From Saccopteryx bilineata (lineage: Eukaryota > Chordata > Mammalia > Chiroptera > Emballonuridae), in assembly GCF_036850765.1 (NCBI RefSeq), contig NC_089494.1, positions 1,116,001 through 1,180,000 of the forward strand: DNA of 64,000 bases. The letters are read 5' to 3'. The position numbers and the translations under genes were made by a program. Position 1 is the first letter of the stretch, and every line of letters starts with the position of its first letter. This document shows positions 1 to 12,270 of this stretch, piece by piece. Below the pieces are notes generated by a model that did no database searches, was not told the origin of the DNA, and worked only from the letters and a program-made list of their open reading frames with translations.

Positions 1-158
1 CGTGGTCTTGGGGTCACGTGGACCTTGCTGGGGACCAATCGGGCACTTGCCTCTCTGAGCACAGAAGCCACCACGGCGCAGCCCGTGGCCCTGGGGCCAG
101 GCACCCGCACTGTGGCGCTGACGCTCGGTGGGGGGGGTGCCCCTGACCCCACACTCAC

Positions 159-3100
159 CCCTCTCTCCAGGGCCCCTGCCAGCACCGCCGGCCCCAGGGG
201 TTCAGGACGCGCAGCAGCAGGAAGCTCTGACCAGCCAGGCCTCGGAGCTCCTGCAGGTCCGAGACGATGAAGGCGTGAAACTCCCCCAGCTCCCTGGCAC
301 CTGGGTGAGGAACGGCTCCGTCACAGGAACCCCCAAACTCAGCAGGCAGCAGGTGTCTCCTTCCCTGGGGGCTGGTCCCGCCCGCCCAGCGTGGCCCCAC
401 AAGCAGCTGGATCCCACCGGCTACTGGGGCCTCCTCTCCTGACTGCTGCGGACACTTAGCTCAGCAGCGGCCTTAGCCAGCACCGAGCCCTAGAGAGGGA
501 CCCGGGTCTGGACTCTGGCTTGGCTGGACCAGGCCTGGCAGCTCATTCTCTTCCCAGGTCTTTTGTCCCTGCCTGGATGGATGAGGGACGCTGCCGGCCA
601 CGTGGCCGTGCAGGATGCCTGGCGCAGGGCCAGGTCTCAAACATGCTACTGCTAGCACTGTGGTCAACAGCCTCTGACCACCAGGGACGGTCGGGCAGCG
701 GGAGAGCTGGAGGCCTGAGGAGAAACGCCTCCCCTGCCCAGAGACCGGATGCGGACAGGAGGATCCAGACAGGCTGGCACTTCCCGGGGCATGGGCTGGT
801 GGTCCACAGCAGGGGGAGGAACTCCTGACCGTCTGTCTCTAAGAGCTTTACTCAGAACGAGCCTGTAGCTGCCACGCTCGGTGTCCTGCCCACATCCCCA
901 GCCCCAGGCCACTTCAGTGGCTCCAGGTGACCTGTAGCAGCCCCATGTCTACCCCATCCTGAGGGGAGGAGCCTGTGCCAGGCCTGTGCCAACTGTCACA
1001 CACACACTGGGGCAGCAGAATTGTCAACACGGGTCAGTTTATTTCAATGTTCACCGTCTTTGACCCAAAGCTCCATTGTAAGAATAATCCTAAATAGGAA
1101 ATTGTTATACATAAAAATGTTTTTTATAACAGTGTAAATTCTGAAAAGCCTCAAACTTGCAACATTAAGGGGAGGCTGCAGGGAGGGACGGCAGACCCAC
1201 TAGTGACAGAGGGAGCTGACAAAGGCTACAGCAGGTAGAGAAGGGTGCAGAATGCAGCCCACAGAGCGTGTTCAGGAAGAACAGAAACTGCAGGAAGACA
1301 ACCAGCAGCTGTGTGTGAGGGTTTCACTTCTTTCAACGACCTCTCCTTACTGAGTGCTGACGTCACTGTCGCGGGCACTGGGTGTTGACTTTGCAGGACA
1401 GAGGTGTCCTCACGTGCTTCCTAAGCCACCTCCAGGCCAAGGCCCCTACACAGGCTCCTGCCCCGCCCTGGGGGATGTCCTGGCCCAGAAAGCAGGGACC
1501 CCTCCCCTGGAGGAGGGCAGGCAGCAGGACATGGTCACACGGCCCACAGCGGGACACCTGCTGGGTCGGACAGCTGTCCTGCCCTCTACTCTGTCCGACA
1601 GGGATGCCGACAGGAGTCGGGGCGCGTGTGTGCCGGCGTGCGGCCGCCTCACCTGCTCTGGGGCTGAACACGGAGCAGCTGATCAGACAGCGCTCCTTGA
1701 GGCTGAGCAGGTGCCGGCAGGCCCTGGGCTCCGAGCCGCCGGGCCCGTCCTGGGGGCCGCTGCCGCGTGCCAAGTCCTTCAGGTTCCACCTTTCCGCCAG
1801 GCCGCCGGTGAGGTCCACCAGGGCGTCTGCCACCTGTCCGGCCCACAGGTGCTCGTAGGAACCATGGACCCTGGGAGGCGGGCACAGGCGTGAGCCTGCG
1901 GGGCGGGGCGCAGCACCCTGCATCTCCTGTCCCCACAGTCCCTGGTGCCCCAGGCCATCCTGCCCCCCGCTCCAGCCCCGTCTCTCTCCTGCTGCCCGTC
2001 CTCACCACCGCCCGACACAACCGTGCCTTCACAGGCTGTCACGCAGCGTCCAGCAAAGCCCCGTCGCCTCTGCCCACGTGCAAACACTGTGCTGACTCCA
2101 GTGTGGGCGCATGAGGCAGGGCGGGCAGAGGCTGGGACACCCAGTCCTCCGTCTGACGAAGTCCCGCCCACAGGCCCGGCCAGCACGGAGGTCAGCACTG
2201 AGGTCAGCACTGAGACCAGCACGGAGGCCAGCACTGAGGTCAGCACTGAGGTCAGCACTGAGGTCAGCACTGAGGCCAGCACTGAGGTCAGCACTGAGAC
2301 CAGCACGGAGGCCAGCACTGAGGTCAGCACTGAGGTCAGCACTGAGGCCAGCACTGAGGTCAGCACTGAGGTCAGCACTGAGGCCAGCACTGAGGCCAGC
2401 ACTGAGGTCAGCACTGAGGCCAGCACTGAGGCCAGCACTGAGGTCAGCACTGAGGCCAGCACTGAGGCCAGCACTGAGGTCAGCACAGAGGCCAGCACTG
2501 AGGTCAGCACTGAGGTCAGCACTGAGGCCAGCACGGAGGTCAGCACTGAGGCCAGCACTGAGGTCAGCACTGAGGCCAGCACTGAGGCCAGCACTGAGGT
2601 CAGCACTGAGGCCAGCACGGAGGCCAGCACTGAGGTCAGCACGGAGGCCAGCACGGAGGTCAGCACGGAGGCCAGCACTGAGGCCAGCACTGAGGTCAGC
2701 ACTGAGGTCCCCGCTTCCTCTGTGCAGAGGGCTGCCTGTCAGCCCATCTGTCAGCAGGATGAGAAATGCATGCTCAGCGGGAACGGCCTCGGTTCAGACT
2801 GTGCGTGAGAGTGTCCATCTGTGTGGGCCACAAACAAGGCTGCACCTAGCTCCTCCCCAGCAACAGGCCGAGGCTGCCTGACCCCAGGGGTGGGCACACC
2901 CTCGCTGCTGGGTTTGAGGAAAGAGAAGTGAAGGAAACACACACCCTCCCTCGTGCCCGACTGAAACAAGGACACCTGCAGGCCAAGTCTCAGAGTCTGT
3001 CTCTGGACGGGTCAGCGTCACCCAGGACTGGCCACCAGACACTTCGGGATGACAAGGGTGCTGCAGCTCAGGGAGACTGGACACGCGCTCCCCAGGGGCA

Positions 3101-6100
3101 GCCGGTGGTGGCGGCCCAGCCTGCCCACCTCCAGTGCACGTACTTGGCATAGACCTTCTCCAGCAACGGGAGCCAGAACACATCCTCTCTCTGGCACCGG
3201 GAGAAGCACAGTCTCCCTGCAAGACAAGGCAGACGGTCATCTATGGTCACCTCCACCCAGCGTCCAAACCGCCAAACTCGACAGGTGAAGGAGCCACGGT
3301 ACGTCTGGTCGAGCCAGCTCGGCTGTCCGGGGGGAATGACCTACCGGGCACAGGGAAAGGCAAGATGAGACCAGAGCCACACAGGGCCCTCCCAGAGTCG
3401 CGGCCAGAGTGTGACCACACTGTGCCAGCCCACAGTGCCCTGCGGCCCACAGAGGGTCGGACCTCACTCCACACCTACGGTCAGTGCTCATGGAAAACCA
3501 GCCACTGGACAGAAAACCCACACCCTTTTCAATAAAATACTTTAGGGCCACACGAGGGAGCCAAGTGCCTCCTCCCCCAAAGTCTCAAGTCCAGCATTTG
3601 CCTCCTGTCCCAAATAAGCCCTGACCCGAATCCAAAACAACTGTGACTTTTGTTCTGACGTCAGTATGAGACCCAGTTCCCGACAGAGTGGCTGCAGACA
3701 GCAGGTGGCCGTGGGCACAGCACCCCCTGAAGGAGCCTGGAGCTCAGGACTTCTGCGGGGGGAGGGGGGGCTGGGGCCCACATGTTCCGCCGGGTCTGGT
3801 GTTCCGACCCAGAGGCAGTGCAGGCTTTGCACCCAGTCAACTTGTTTGGTGCTGGCTCCACCGCTCACTGGCCAGAAACACAGGGGCGATGGTTCCAGCA
3901 CCCGCCCTGGAGAAGGTCAAAGCGGGGAGGCTTGTGAGAATGAACGCCAGCGATGTGGTGTGCTTGGCACGGGGCCTGGGCCCCAGGAGCTCTGAACGAG
4001 GGCACCACTGTCAACGCATGTTGCTGTGCTCTCTGCTGACACTTAGCTAAGAGCTAGACAGAGGCCCTGAACGCTCCGGAGAGGGGGTCTGAGCAGGCCT
4101 TCTGCACCTGCGGTGTCTGCCGAAGATCAGAAACCGTTCTTATCATCTTTTGCCAACTTGTCTTCAAACCTGTTAAGGAAGTCAACCAGCTAGGAACACT
4201 TACAAACCAGGGCTACAGGCTTGCTTGGCCAACCCCTTCCTACCCGGGTGGGCACGTGTGCCTTCTCGGTTCAGATGCCCGGCTTTGACGGCGAGAGCCC
4301 AGGGCCCAGCAGACTGCAGAGCAGGCCGCACAGCCCCGCCGTGGGAGAGGAGGACAGTGTCTGGGCCCCAAGCCCGTGGCCGACGGCCGACAGCCAACCT
4401 CTCACTCCCCACGGCCCCCCGCTGAGCAGCCACAGCAGAGCCCCTGGCCTCCCGCTTCCTTCCTGTGCCTGGCGGACAGGAAGGCGGAGCGGAGGAGGAC
4501 CCCCGTGCCTGGCGGACAGGGAGGCGGAGCGGAGGAGGACCCCCGTGCCCGGCGGACAGGGAGGCGGAGCGGAGGAGGACCCCCGCGCCCGGCGGACAGG
4601 GAGGCGGAGCGGAGGAGGACCCCCGCGCCCGGCGGACAGGGAGGCGGAGCGGAGGAGGACCCCCGCGCCCGGCGGACAGGGAGGCGGAGCGGAGGAGGAC
4701 CCCGCGGGCACAGACACCTGGTCCAGGAGGCGCCGGCTCTTCTGCAGGGCGGCGCAGGCGCACAGGAACCAGCAGTCCCCCAGCAGCCCCTGCTTCACCT
4801 GCCCCTCCAGCGGGCTGTCTGGGAACAGCCGGGGTGCCGCACAGATCTCCTAAAAGAAAGGAAGTGGTCCAGTGACAGCACGCCTCACAGCGAGTCTGCA
4901 GAGCGAAGGACACGGCTCTGGATGACGGCCGGAGGGTTTTCCGCTCACTCGCATTGCCCGACAGCCTCCGGCTTCTCGCAGGCAGGATCTGTCAGCCCCG
5001 CCCCCCAGCTTCAGATCACCCTGCCCAGCTCAGATTATGGGGTCCCTGTCTCTGTCCACCTTCCTTAATTGGCAAAACCCCCAGCTCTGGATAAGTGCTG
5101 CCATCAGTTAAATGTTCATCTAAAAAACTGGTTTCACTTTAAATTCATAATGGCAACCCTAGAATGGATCCGTGATGCTGCTGAAAATCCTACTGTTTTC
5201 CCTAAAAGGCTCATTTCCCACACCCCCACTAGCTGATGCCTCCTGTTCTCCCTTCTCAAAACGTCCTCATCTCCTGCTTCGTCCAGAGCCGCCTTCCCTG
5301 CCCCTCCCCTACCTCGGGCCTGGATTCCTCCACCACCACCCCCAGGGCAGATCCTCCAGTATAGGCACCAGGCAGGACCTCTCACCTCGAACACAGGCCC
5401 CTCAACACGACTTCCTCCTGGGTTTCCCTCCACTGACAACCTTCTGGAAAGAGCTGCCATCCCCACTCCTCACTTCCTCCCTCTCAGAGACACAGGCTCC
5501 TGTCGTTTCAGACCCCAAACTGTCTTGACCAACGTCACTGCCCTGTTACCAAACCCAACAGGCAAGCCTGTGTCCTCATCTTCTCCAACATTTCACAGCA
5601 TCAGGACAGTGGAGGGCTGTCCCCTGAGCCAGCACGTCCCCTCGTGGCTCCCACGATTCCCGTGTGCGCCTCCTGGGTGTCCTTGCAACTCACTGCCTGC
5701 TGCTTCTGGAGTCGACCTGTCCCGGCACCCCACTCGGAAATGCTAGGGCTCCTTCCGGCTCAGTTCTGAGTCCTCCTCTACCTGACACACCCTCCGAGGC
5801 CCAGGCCACCAGTGACAGTCCCCATTCCCGGATCAAGCCTCTACCCTCCACGGTCCTGAGCTCTCAACGCTCACATCCACCTGCCTACTGACAGCGCCAG
5901 TTAATGTGTGAGAGCCAAACCAACCCTGGACTCCTACCTCCCACTTTCCCCCAGGATGTCCACCCGGGTGGTCAGGCTGGAAATGTAAATGTCATTCTCA
6001 ATTCTGCCCTTACCTTCACTCTCTACTTCTGATGGGTCACTAAGACCCGTCAGAGAGCTGAGGGTTGTCACACAATACAAGCCTCCTCATCCCTCTCTGG

Positions 6101-7000
6101 GACCAATGCAATGGCATTTCTGCCCCCACCCCCCATCCATTTCCCACCCAGCAGTAAGAGTGAGCTTTACGCTTTAAACAGAAACTCAGTTGAATCACTC
6201 CTCTACAAAAAAAAGAAAAAAAAAAGAAAAAAGTCTAATAGCCTCCCATAACAACTAAGACACATTTTCACCCAAATTTCACGGCTGTGGCCTCTGAGGC
6301 AAGTCTTCATTCTGTGGCCCGGCCCCCGCCCAGGCCACACAGGCCCTGGCAGTGCTGCCCTAGCGCTGAACCGTTCTGGCATCCACACACCCCAGGGGGT
6401 GGGGGAGGCAGGCTTGCTCCCTTATCAGCAGATAGATCCCGATAACCCATCTCCAAAGATGTCAACAGAAAACTAGACCAGAGCACCCCTTTAAGCTGCC
6501 ACTTTAAAACGCTTACATCTGAAAATGCAGGTGCACAAAGTCCAAAAGAGAGACATGAGCAGGGCACAGCGGCTCTGCTTTTTTGTAGGCGGAGCAGCCG
6601 GGCCCTCCTTCCACTAGAGCTCGAGGGGTCCTGGATACCGTGGGCAGCCGGGCACAGGCGGCGCAAGAGCCATGCAGACCTGATGCACCAGCCTGGCCGG
6701 CGCCCTCTCGGACCCGAGCTCGCCCAGGTGGGGGCGACCCTGCGGACCCGCGCCCGAGGCCAGCAGGGCAGACCAGCGGGCCACCGCGCGCCCCGACCGG
6801 GCTGACCCCGCCCCCTCCGCCAGGAATCCACGTGCAAGCAAAACCGGACCCGAGACCCCCCGCCGGCCGCTCACCTGGGGCCGCCTCCACGTGATGTCCT
6901 CCCGGAACCGGGCCAGCGGCGTGGAGAAGCTGGAGAAGAGCGAGGAGTCCGAGGCCGGGAAGGCGGCATCCCGGAACAGCTCCCTGGCCGGCGCCCGCAT
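159..7000 (-). CDS. CAPN10: Calpain-10, exons 1-5 (partial gene, 3' half outside window)
   Basis: Non-classical cytosolic cysteine protease (family C2). Exons on the minus strand: 6875-7000 (ATG at 7000), 4718-4849, 3144-3340, 1653-1870 and 159-300. All have AG/GT borders and the reading phases join without a break (42 codons, 44 codons, then 65 codons plus 2 nt, and so on). The catalytic cysteine lies in QGLLGDCWF in exon 2. Exon 3 carries [11 protein letters not shown] and [15 protein letters not shown]. Exon 4 carries [12 protein letters not shown] and exon 5 holds [10 protein letters not shown] and NPWGRRCW, where the catalytic His and Asn of the calpain protease core sit. The protein matches human CAPN10 closely as I remember it. 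The N-terminus ([11 protein letters not shown]) is about five residues shorter than the human one. The two C2-like domains would be encoded left of position 1. An out-of-frame ATG lies about 20 bases upstream of the start. Confidence 0.96.
2181..2709. repeat. 12-bp minisatellite in CAPN10 intron 3
   Basis: About 44 tandem copies of a 12-mer of the form CAGCACTGAGGT, alternating with a GGC-for-GTC variant. Some units have CGG in place of CTG and a few have ACC. It lies between exons 4 and 3. Because 12 is divisible by three and the unit has no stop codon in several frames, long artificial open frames arise on both strands (STEV/STEA repeats on plus, SVLT/SVLA repeats on minus). Confidence 0.95.
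4471..4703. repeat. 40-bp minisatellite beside the CAPN10 exon 2 donor
   Basis: Just under six tandem copies of a 40-mer beginning GGCGGACAGGGAGGCGGAGC, almost identical apart from the GTG/GCG variant position and the first copy. On the minus (gene) strand the array starts only about 14 bases into intron 2, directly after the exon 2 splice donor at 4716-4717. Confidence 0.93.
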
Positions 7001-7560
7001 CTTGGGGGGTCCCGGGCTCCCATGTGCAGCCCGAGCGCCCAGCGCGGCCCCAGCGGGAGACCGAGGTCACTGGCGTTCCGGTGCAGCCCGACCCTCCCCC
7101 GCTCCAGCCAGACAGCCCCGACTCCGCCGAGCGCCGCCGCACGGTCGCCCGGGTAACCGCAGCATGGGGTCGCAGGCTGCAGCCAACCGAGCGCGCTGCT
7201 TAAAATCACGTGAAACAGAGACCCAATCACACTCGAGCAGCTTCCAGCCCTCCTTTTGGGGGCGTGGCTCCCAAGCAGGACTCTCGCGAGGCCCTAGCGT
7301 CGCCCCGGATGCCCTTCTCCTCCCGGACGTAAGGGGCCCGGAACAGTTCCGGTCGAAGTTCATGCTCGACGAAGCCGGCAGGCGTCCTGTCCTTGGGCCT
7401 CTGCGGGTCGGGCCGGGGCGTCGGCACCGCTTGGACTCGCGGACTCCGGGGGGCTGAAGGGACCAGAGAGGCCGCCTCACGCCGTGGACCACAGATCCCA
7501 GCAGGCAGCGCTCCCTCCCAGAATGCACCTCTTCTTCCGGCGCGCGGCGGCGGGCCCTGG
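7001..7560 (-). promoter_or_regulatory. CpG-rich CAPN10 promoter and 5' flank
   Basis: GC-rich, CpG-dense sequence directly upstream of the CAPN10 start codon, and dense also inside exon 1. No TATA box is obvious. It includes a full-consensus RFX-type X-box at 7144-7157. Promoter status is inferred from position and composition. Confidence 0.65.
7144..7157. promoter_or_regulatory. RFX X-box motif upstream of CAPN10
   Basis: The 14-mer GTCGCCCGGGTAAC fits the X-box consensus GTNRCC-N(0-3)-RGYAAC at every fixed position, with a 2-bp spacer. It lies about 145-157 bases upstream of the CAPN10 ATG inside the CpG-rich region. Binding is inferred from the motif only. Confidence 0.45.
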
Positions 7561-9745
7561 GGCTGGACAGCGCCCCGCTGGCCGTGCGGTCCTAGTGCTG
7601 CGGGCGGTGAGGGCGGTGGGTTAGGCACCTGCTCAAGGATTGATTCGCCCTTGCTGCAGGAACCTGCGCGTCGCCATCCCCGTTCCCAGGAAGGAAGGCG
7701 GCCAGCCAGAGCTTATTCTCCACCCGCCCCTCCAAGCTGCTTCGCTGTGGCTGCAGCCTTCAGCAGCGGGCCCGGCGGGGGATACGGGGGCCGGCTAGGG
7801 ACAGCTCCTGGGCCACCTATCAGGGCTTCTCAGCTTCTGCATCCTCAGGCCACTTGTACCTGATGTGACGAGTGGTCACGTCAAGGCCCTTCTTCTAGCG
7901 GAAGATCCTACAAAGCGCCTACCGGTGGACGCGGAAAGAACCTGGTCCGGGAGCCCCGGCCCCTGACCGCTCTGCGAGCTCCTCCCGCCGAGAGGCTGGG
8001 CAGGGCCTGCCTGGGCAGCAGCTGTTGGTGGTGGCCTGACGTTGCGTTACCTCGACCCCGCTAGGCCTCAGCGCCCTGGTGTGGGGGCCTAGGGTACTCA
8101 TCGCTGCTGCTGTTCTAGCAACGGGGCGACCGCATCTCAGCACCCCTCTGGGACGCCAGGGGATGCTTCGTGACTTGAGGACCCCCGGGGCGCTCGCTCT
8201 CCCAGAGGTGCCTGACCTCCTGGCAGGCGGGAGGCTGCGCTGTAGGTGAGAGCAGTCAGGAAAGGCCTGGGCGATCCTGAAGGAGTAGGAGGCGATCTTT
8301 TCCCTGGGGTGCTGGGCAGTGGGTGCGCCCCACGTAACACATCGGGGTGGTTAGCAGCAGAGCTGGGGCCAGCTCACCCCGGCTTGCAGGCTGTCTCCTG
8401 AGCAGGGCCTATGCCCGGAGAAGGGACCACAGGAGACAGCTGGTGCCCGATAGGCAGCCGCCCCGGCCTGCAGGGACAACTGAGTGACGGCCCCGAGATG
8501 GCATCAGCCTGCCCTGTAGCACCCTTACCCCGCAGGCCCTGTGATCTCCCACGCCCGGGCGCCGAGATGCGCCTTTGGCCAGGTAGGAGTGCAGGCTCCT
8601 CTGGCCAGCAGGTATCAGGAAGCAGCCTGGGGTGGTGGGACTAGAAGGTTCTGGAGGCATCTAGTTCTGGACCCCAAACTTGACGGCCGCAGGCCCTGGG
8701 ACAGGGAGTTATTTCAAGTCTGAGCCTCAGTGGAGCCACCTCATTAAGGTGGGACCCCCCCCCCCATGTCACAGTGCAGTTCAAGGGTTTCGGGAGGATG
8801 AAGGTAAATAGCCCTTCCCCCTGACCCCCACTGACCACACTCCTAACGGCTTCCTTCGGGTCCTACAGAATATGGACTTTGCCAGCTCTCCCTGATCCCC
8901 AGCCCACTTGGGCCCCCAGGTTGTCACCACTCCAGAGACTTGGTGACCCAGGGTTTTGTTCACACCTCTTGTTCTGCTTGGATGACTGCTCTTGTCATTT
9001 CTCTAGGGATGTTCCTTGACTTCCTTGCCAGGAGGGGGTCTCTCCTCTGAACCCCCTCATCTCTTCACCATTTGTTCAGTGGGCAAAAATGGGGCATTGC
9101 TTTGGGCACTGCATTCTCATGGCGATACAGAGACTAGAAACGAGTGTCCTGCCCGCAAGTCACCCCCCAAGTTAGGTGGGGGTGGAGAGGGGAGCACTGA
9201 ACTAACTGCTCTGAGTGAAGGGGCAGGCAGCAGTAGCAGGTGGCGAGGAAGGGGGCAGCGTGCTGGGCCCGTGGTGCAGCCCTGGCTTGTCCGGCTGCCG
9301 CGTTCCACTGGGGTCCACCACATAGCCACTGCCGCTTCACCAACAAGAGCCTTGGTTTGAGTCGGTGTAGTTGCTGGCATTGGGGGCATCTGGACCTCTC
9401 CCCAGCTCCAGAGTCAGAAGTTTCAGAAAGGGGCACAGACCCCAGCTCTGGATGGTGGGGCACAAGAAGCAGTCCTTTGGGGGGTGCTGGGAGTCTTTCA
9501 CAGTCTTCAGAAGGCCAGAGGACGGGTGTTCTGCAGCCAACCTGTGGGGGTGTGCACCAGACACCCTCCCCCCCCAAAGGAGTCACAAGCTGCAGCTGGC
9601 TTGTGACCACAAGGGGTCCAGCCAGGGTACAAAGACCAATATGCTGAGAAGAATCCTAAGCAGACAGAGCCTGGGTCTCTGGTGATATCTCAGCTCCAGA
9701 ACCAGTCAGTCCTAGAATGGCCCTGCATTAATAATCTGCGTATTG
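7561..9745. other. Spacer without recognised gene
   Basis: Intergenic sequence between the CAPN10 promoter and the first SINE. The left part is GC-rich. Around 8620-8800 there is a weak resemblance to MIR-type sequence. Short open frames here show no recognisable domain, and I see no splice-consistent exon. Confidence 0.5.
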
Positions 9746-10078
9746 CCTGACCAGGCGGTGGCGCAGTGGATAGAGCGTCGGACTGGGATGCAGAAGACCC
9801 AGGTTCGAGACCCTGAGGTCGCCAGCTTGAGCGCGGGTTCATCTGGTTTGAGCAAAGCTCACCAGCTTGGACCCAAGGTCACTGGCTCGAGCAAGGGGTC
9901 ACTTGGTCTGCTGTAGCCCTACGGTCAAGGCACATATGAGAAAGCAATCAATGAACAACTAAGGTGTCGCAACGAAAAACTAATGATTGATGCTTCTCAT
10001 CTCTCCGTTCCTGTCTGTCTGTCCCTATCTATCCCTCTCTCTGACTCTCTGTCTCTGTAAAAAATAAAATAAAAAAAC
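9746..10078 (+). mobile_element. tRNA-derived SINE (CCTGACCAGGCGGTGG type)
   Basis: Full-length copy: a tRNA-like head with A box (TGGCGCAGTGGATAGAGCG) and B box (GGTTCGAGACC), a middle region with repeated 'CTCAAGC/GAGCAAG' phrases, a CT-rich tail (CTGTCTGTCCCTATC) and an A-rich end. The same family occurs in reverse at 43877, 48605, 49930 and 52803. A shared 'aataatct' flank suggests a short target duplication. Confidence 0.92.
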
Positions 10079-10813
10079 CAAATAATCTACTGCATATCAA
10101 GTTACCCCAAAACTTAGTGACTTAACATGACATTTATTATCTCACGCTTTCTGAGGGTTAGGGTGGGGGTGGCTCAGATTCTTGGGAAACTGCCGTGGAA
10201 ATGTCCTGGACTGCAGTGAACTGGAGGGTTCTCTCAGGCTCACTCAGAGGAGGCCCGTGCTTGTCACATGGACCTCCAGAAAGCTGTTCCAGTGTCCTCG
10301 CAGCGTGGCAGCTGGCTTGTTCCAGAGCATGTGATCCTCGGGACAGGGAAGTTGGAAGCCGCTCTTGTGTTTTGACCCCCCCCATCAGATGTCACAGTCC
10401 TCTTTGCTACCACATTCCATTCATTAGAAACATGTCACCACGTCTAGCTCACAGGCCAGGGGAGGGCATCGAGGTCTTCCCTTTCAGGGCTGAGCATCAG
10501 AAAGTTTCTGGATGTATTTTTAGAGCACCGTGTCCCCAGGGGTGGAGATGAGAGTGTGGCATGTGCAGGGGACGGGTGGCAGGCAGTGTGAGAGCCTGCG
10601 GGGGTGTGAGGGTGTGGCAGCCCAGGGCTCTGACACAGTCCAGAGGTGGGAAACTTCCCATCAGGATTGTGAAAGAGTGGAGGCAGGCGTGCTTTTCACT
10701 TAAAAGATCACTCACCCATGCACCACTGAGCAGGACAGCAGATGAATGCTTCCCTTCCTCCTGCCCTCTCCCTTCCTGACTCTGTCTCTCGGGAAAGAAA
10801 AAAGAAATCAAGT

Positions 10814-10922
10814 CCTGGCCGGATAGCTCAGTTGGTTGGAGCGTCCTCCCAGAGCTGGAGGTTGCCAGTTGAATTCTCTACCTTTCTCAAGAAAATAAAA
10901 TGAAAAAAATAATAATAATAAA
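10814..10922 (+). mobile_element. Short tRNA-derived SINE
   Basis: A tRNA-like head (CTGGCCGGATAGCTCAGTTG then GTTGGAGCGTC) with a degraded B box runs straight into an A-rich (AAT)n tail. At about 108 bp it is much shorter than the other SINEs here and probably belongs to a different subfamily. Confidence 0.75.
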
Positions 10923-10924
10923 AG

Positions 10925-12259
10925 ATCACTTACCTTGCTTGGGCTCAGAAGTAGGTCCCTGAGGCTGGGCTAGTCCAGTGAGCTCCAAGGCCCAGCTTTT
11001 TAATCAGCAATGGAGATTTAGCTTAGAAGGTGTTTGGCGACTAGTTATGAGGTGGGGGGACGTGCCATTAGGGTGTGGTGCCCAGTGAGACAGTCCAGAG
11101 ACCCTGTGGAATGTCAAGGACTGGGTCTGGGCCCCTGTCCATTTAGGAAGACCATGGGGCTCGTAGTAAAAAGACAGACTTCGGGAAGATGCCTCGATGA
11201 GGACCTGGGTGGGAGACGTTCTTAGCTACATTGACGGGTCTGAATTGCAGGGCGGCTTCAGACCCAGAAAATGGGGTAGGCACTGTGCTCCCCTCCACCA
11301 CCTCACCCCCGCCCCCAGCAGCCACAGTACAGGCCCGTTGTCCTGGGCCTGCAGGCAGCGCAGCCTCCTCTCTGGGATTCTCACAGGTGGCAGACAGGCT
11401 CTGGCTTCATCACAGAACCCCATCACCAACACCTCAGCAAGGCCATGGGCCCCGCAGGACCAGCTGCCAGCCCACCCTTCCTGGAGCTGCCTCTGCCCTC
11501 GGAGCCCTGAGAGATGGTGGGAGCCTGGGCCTCCACCCCAGTGGGTCCAGGAGATGGCTAGAGCAGCAGCCTGGGAGCCTGGAGTGGTCTGAAATCGCCT
11601 GAACAAGATCCACTGGACACCTGGTCTTGCTGGCCCTATGTCCTGGCCACTCTGGGCCTCTATCTCTTTATCAACAAACCCCACGTGCAGAAGGCCCAGG
11701 GTGGTTGTGAGGAGGAAATGAGAAGTTGATGCAAAGCATTTGCTGGTCCTCCTGGGCTGTGGTGGGGGGTCAGTGAGGGTTACAAACGAGGACCGCTCCT
11801 CTGTGGGATGTCCCTGACGGGGAAGGGGAGTGGGGTCCTGGGAGCTTGGGTCTACCCCCCTTCCCCAGGCTCGAAGGCTCAGCTGAAGAAATCTTGCAGG
11901 TAGGGCTGGTACAGGGTCCGTTTGGGTCTGAAGAGCCACTGCGGGCGGTTCTGCAGAAGTGGGGAGGGTCCCAGCCTGAGAGCTCAGAGGGTCAAACTCA
12001 CTTGAGACAATGGGACAGTGAGTCCGCAGGATCCTCACACACCCCACAGGGATGTATCTCGGTCCCATTCTACAAACAGAGCCTCAAGGGGAGGCTGTGG
12101 CGGCCCAGGTGGGTGGCACGCTGACAGCTCCATGAGGGGACAGCCAGCACTCCCACACAAGGCAGACCTGAGTCACAGTACTCACTGCTATGGGAGGCAT
12201 GGATTGTTTGGGGTGATGTTTTATATTGTTTTGGGGGTTTTAAACCCCATTATAAAAAG
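10925..12259. other. Spacer with an old MIR fragment
   Basis: No gene recognised. At roughly 11630-11750 the sequence (tcctggccactctgggcctc, then gttgtgaggaggaaatgaga) reads like the core and 3' part of a MIR SINE. The rest has no structure I can name. Confidence 0.5.
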
Positions 12260-12270
12260 AATGTGGGAGC

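Noticed and set aside
1779..2881. Open frames of 250-307 codons of [16 protein letters not shown] and SVLASVLT type
   Set aside because: Translations of the 12-bp minisatellite in CAPN10 intron 3. The period is divisible by three on both strands, and there is no independent evidence of coding.
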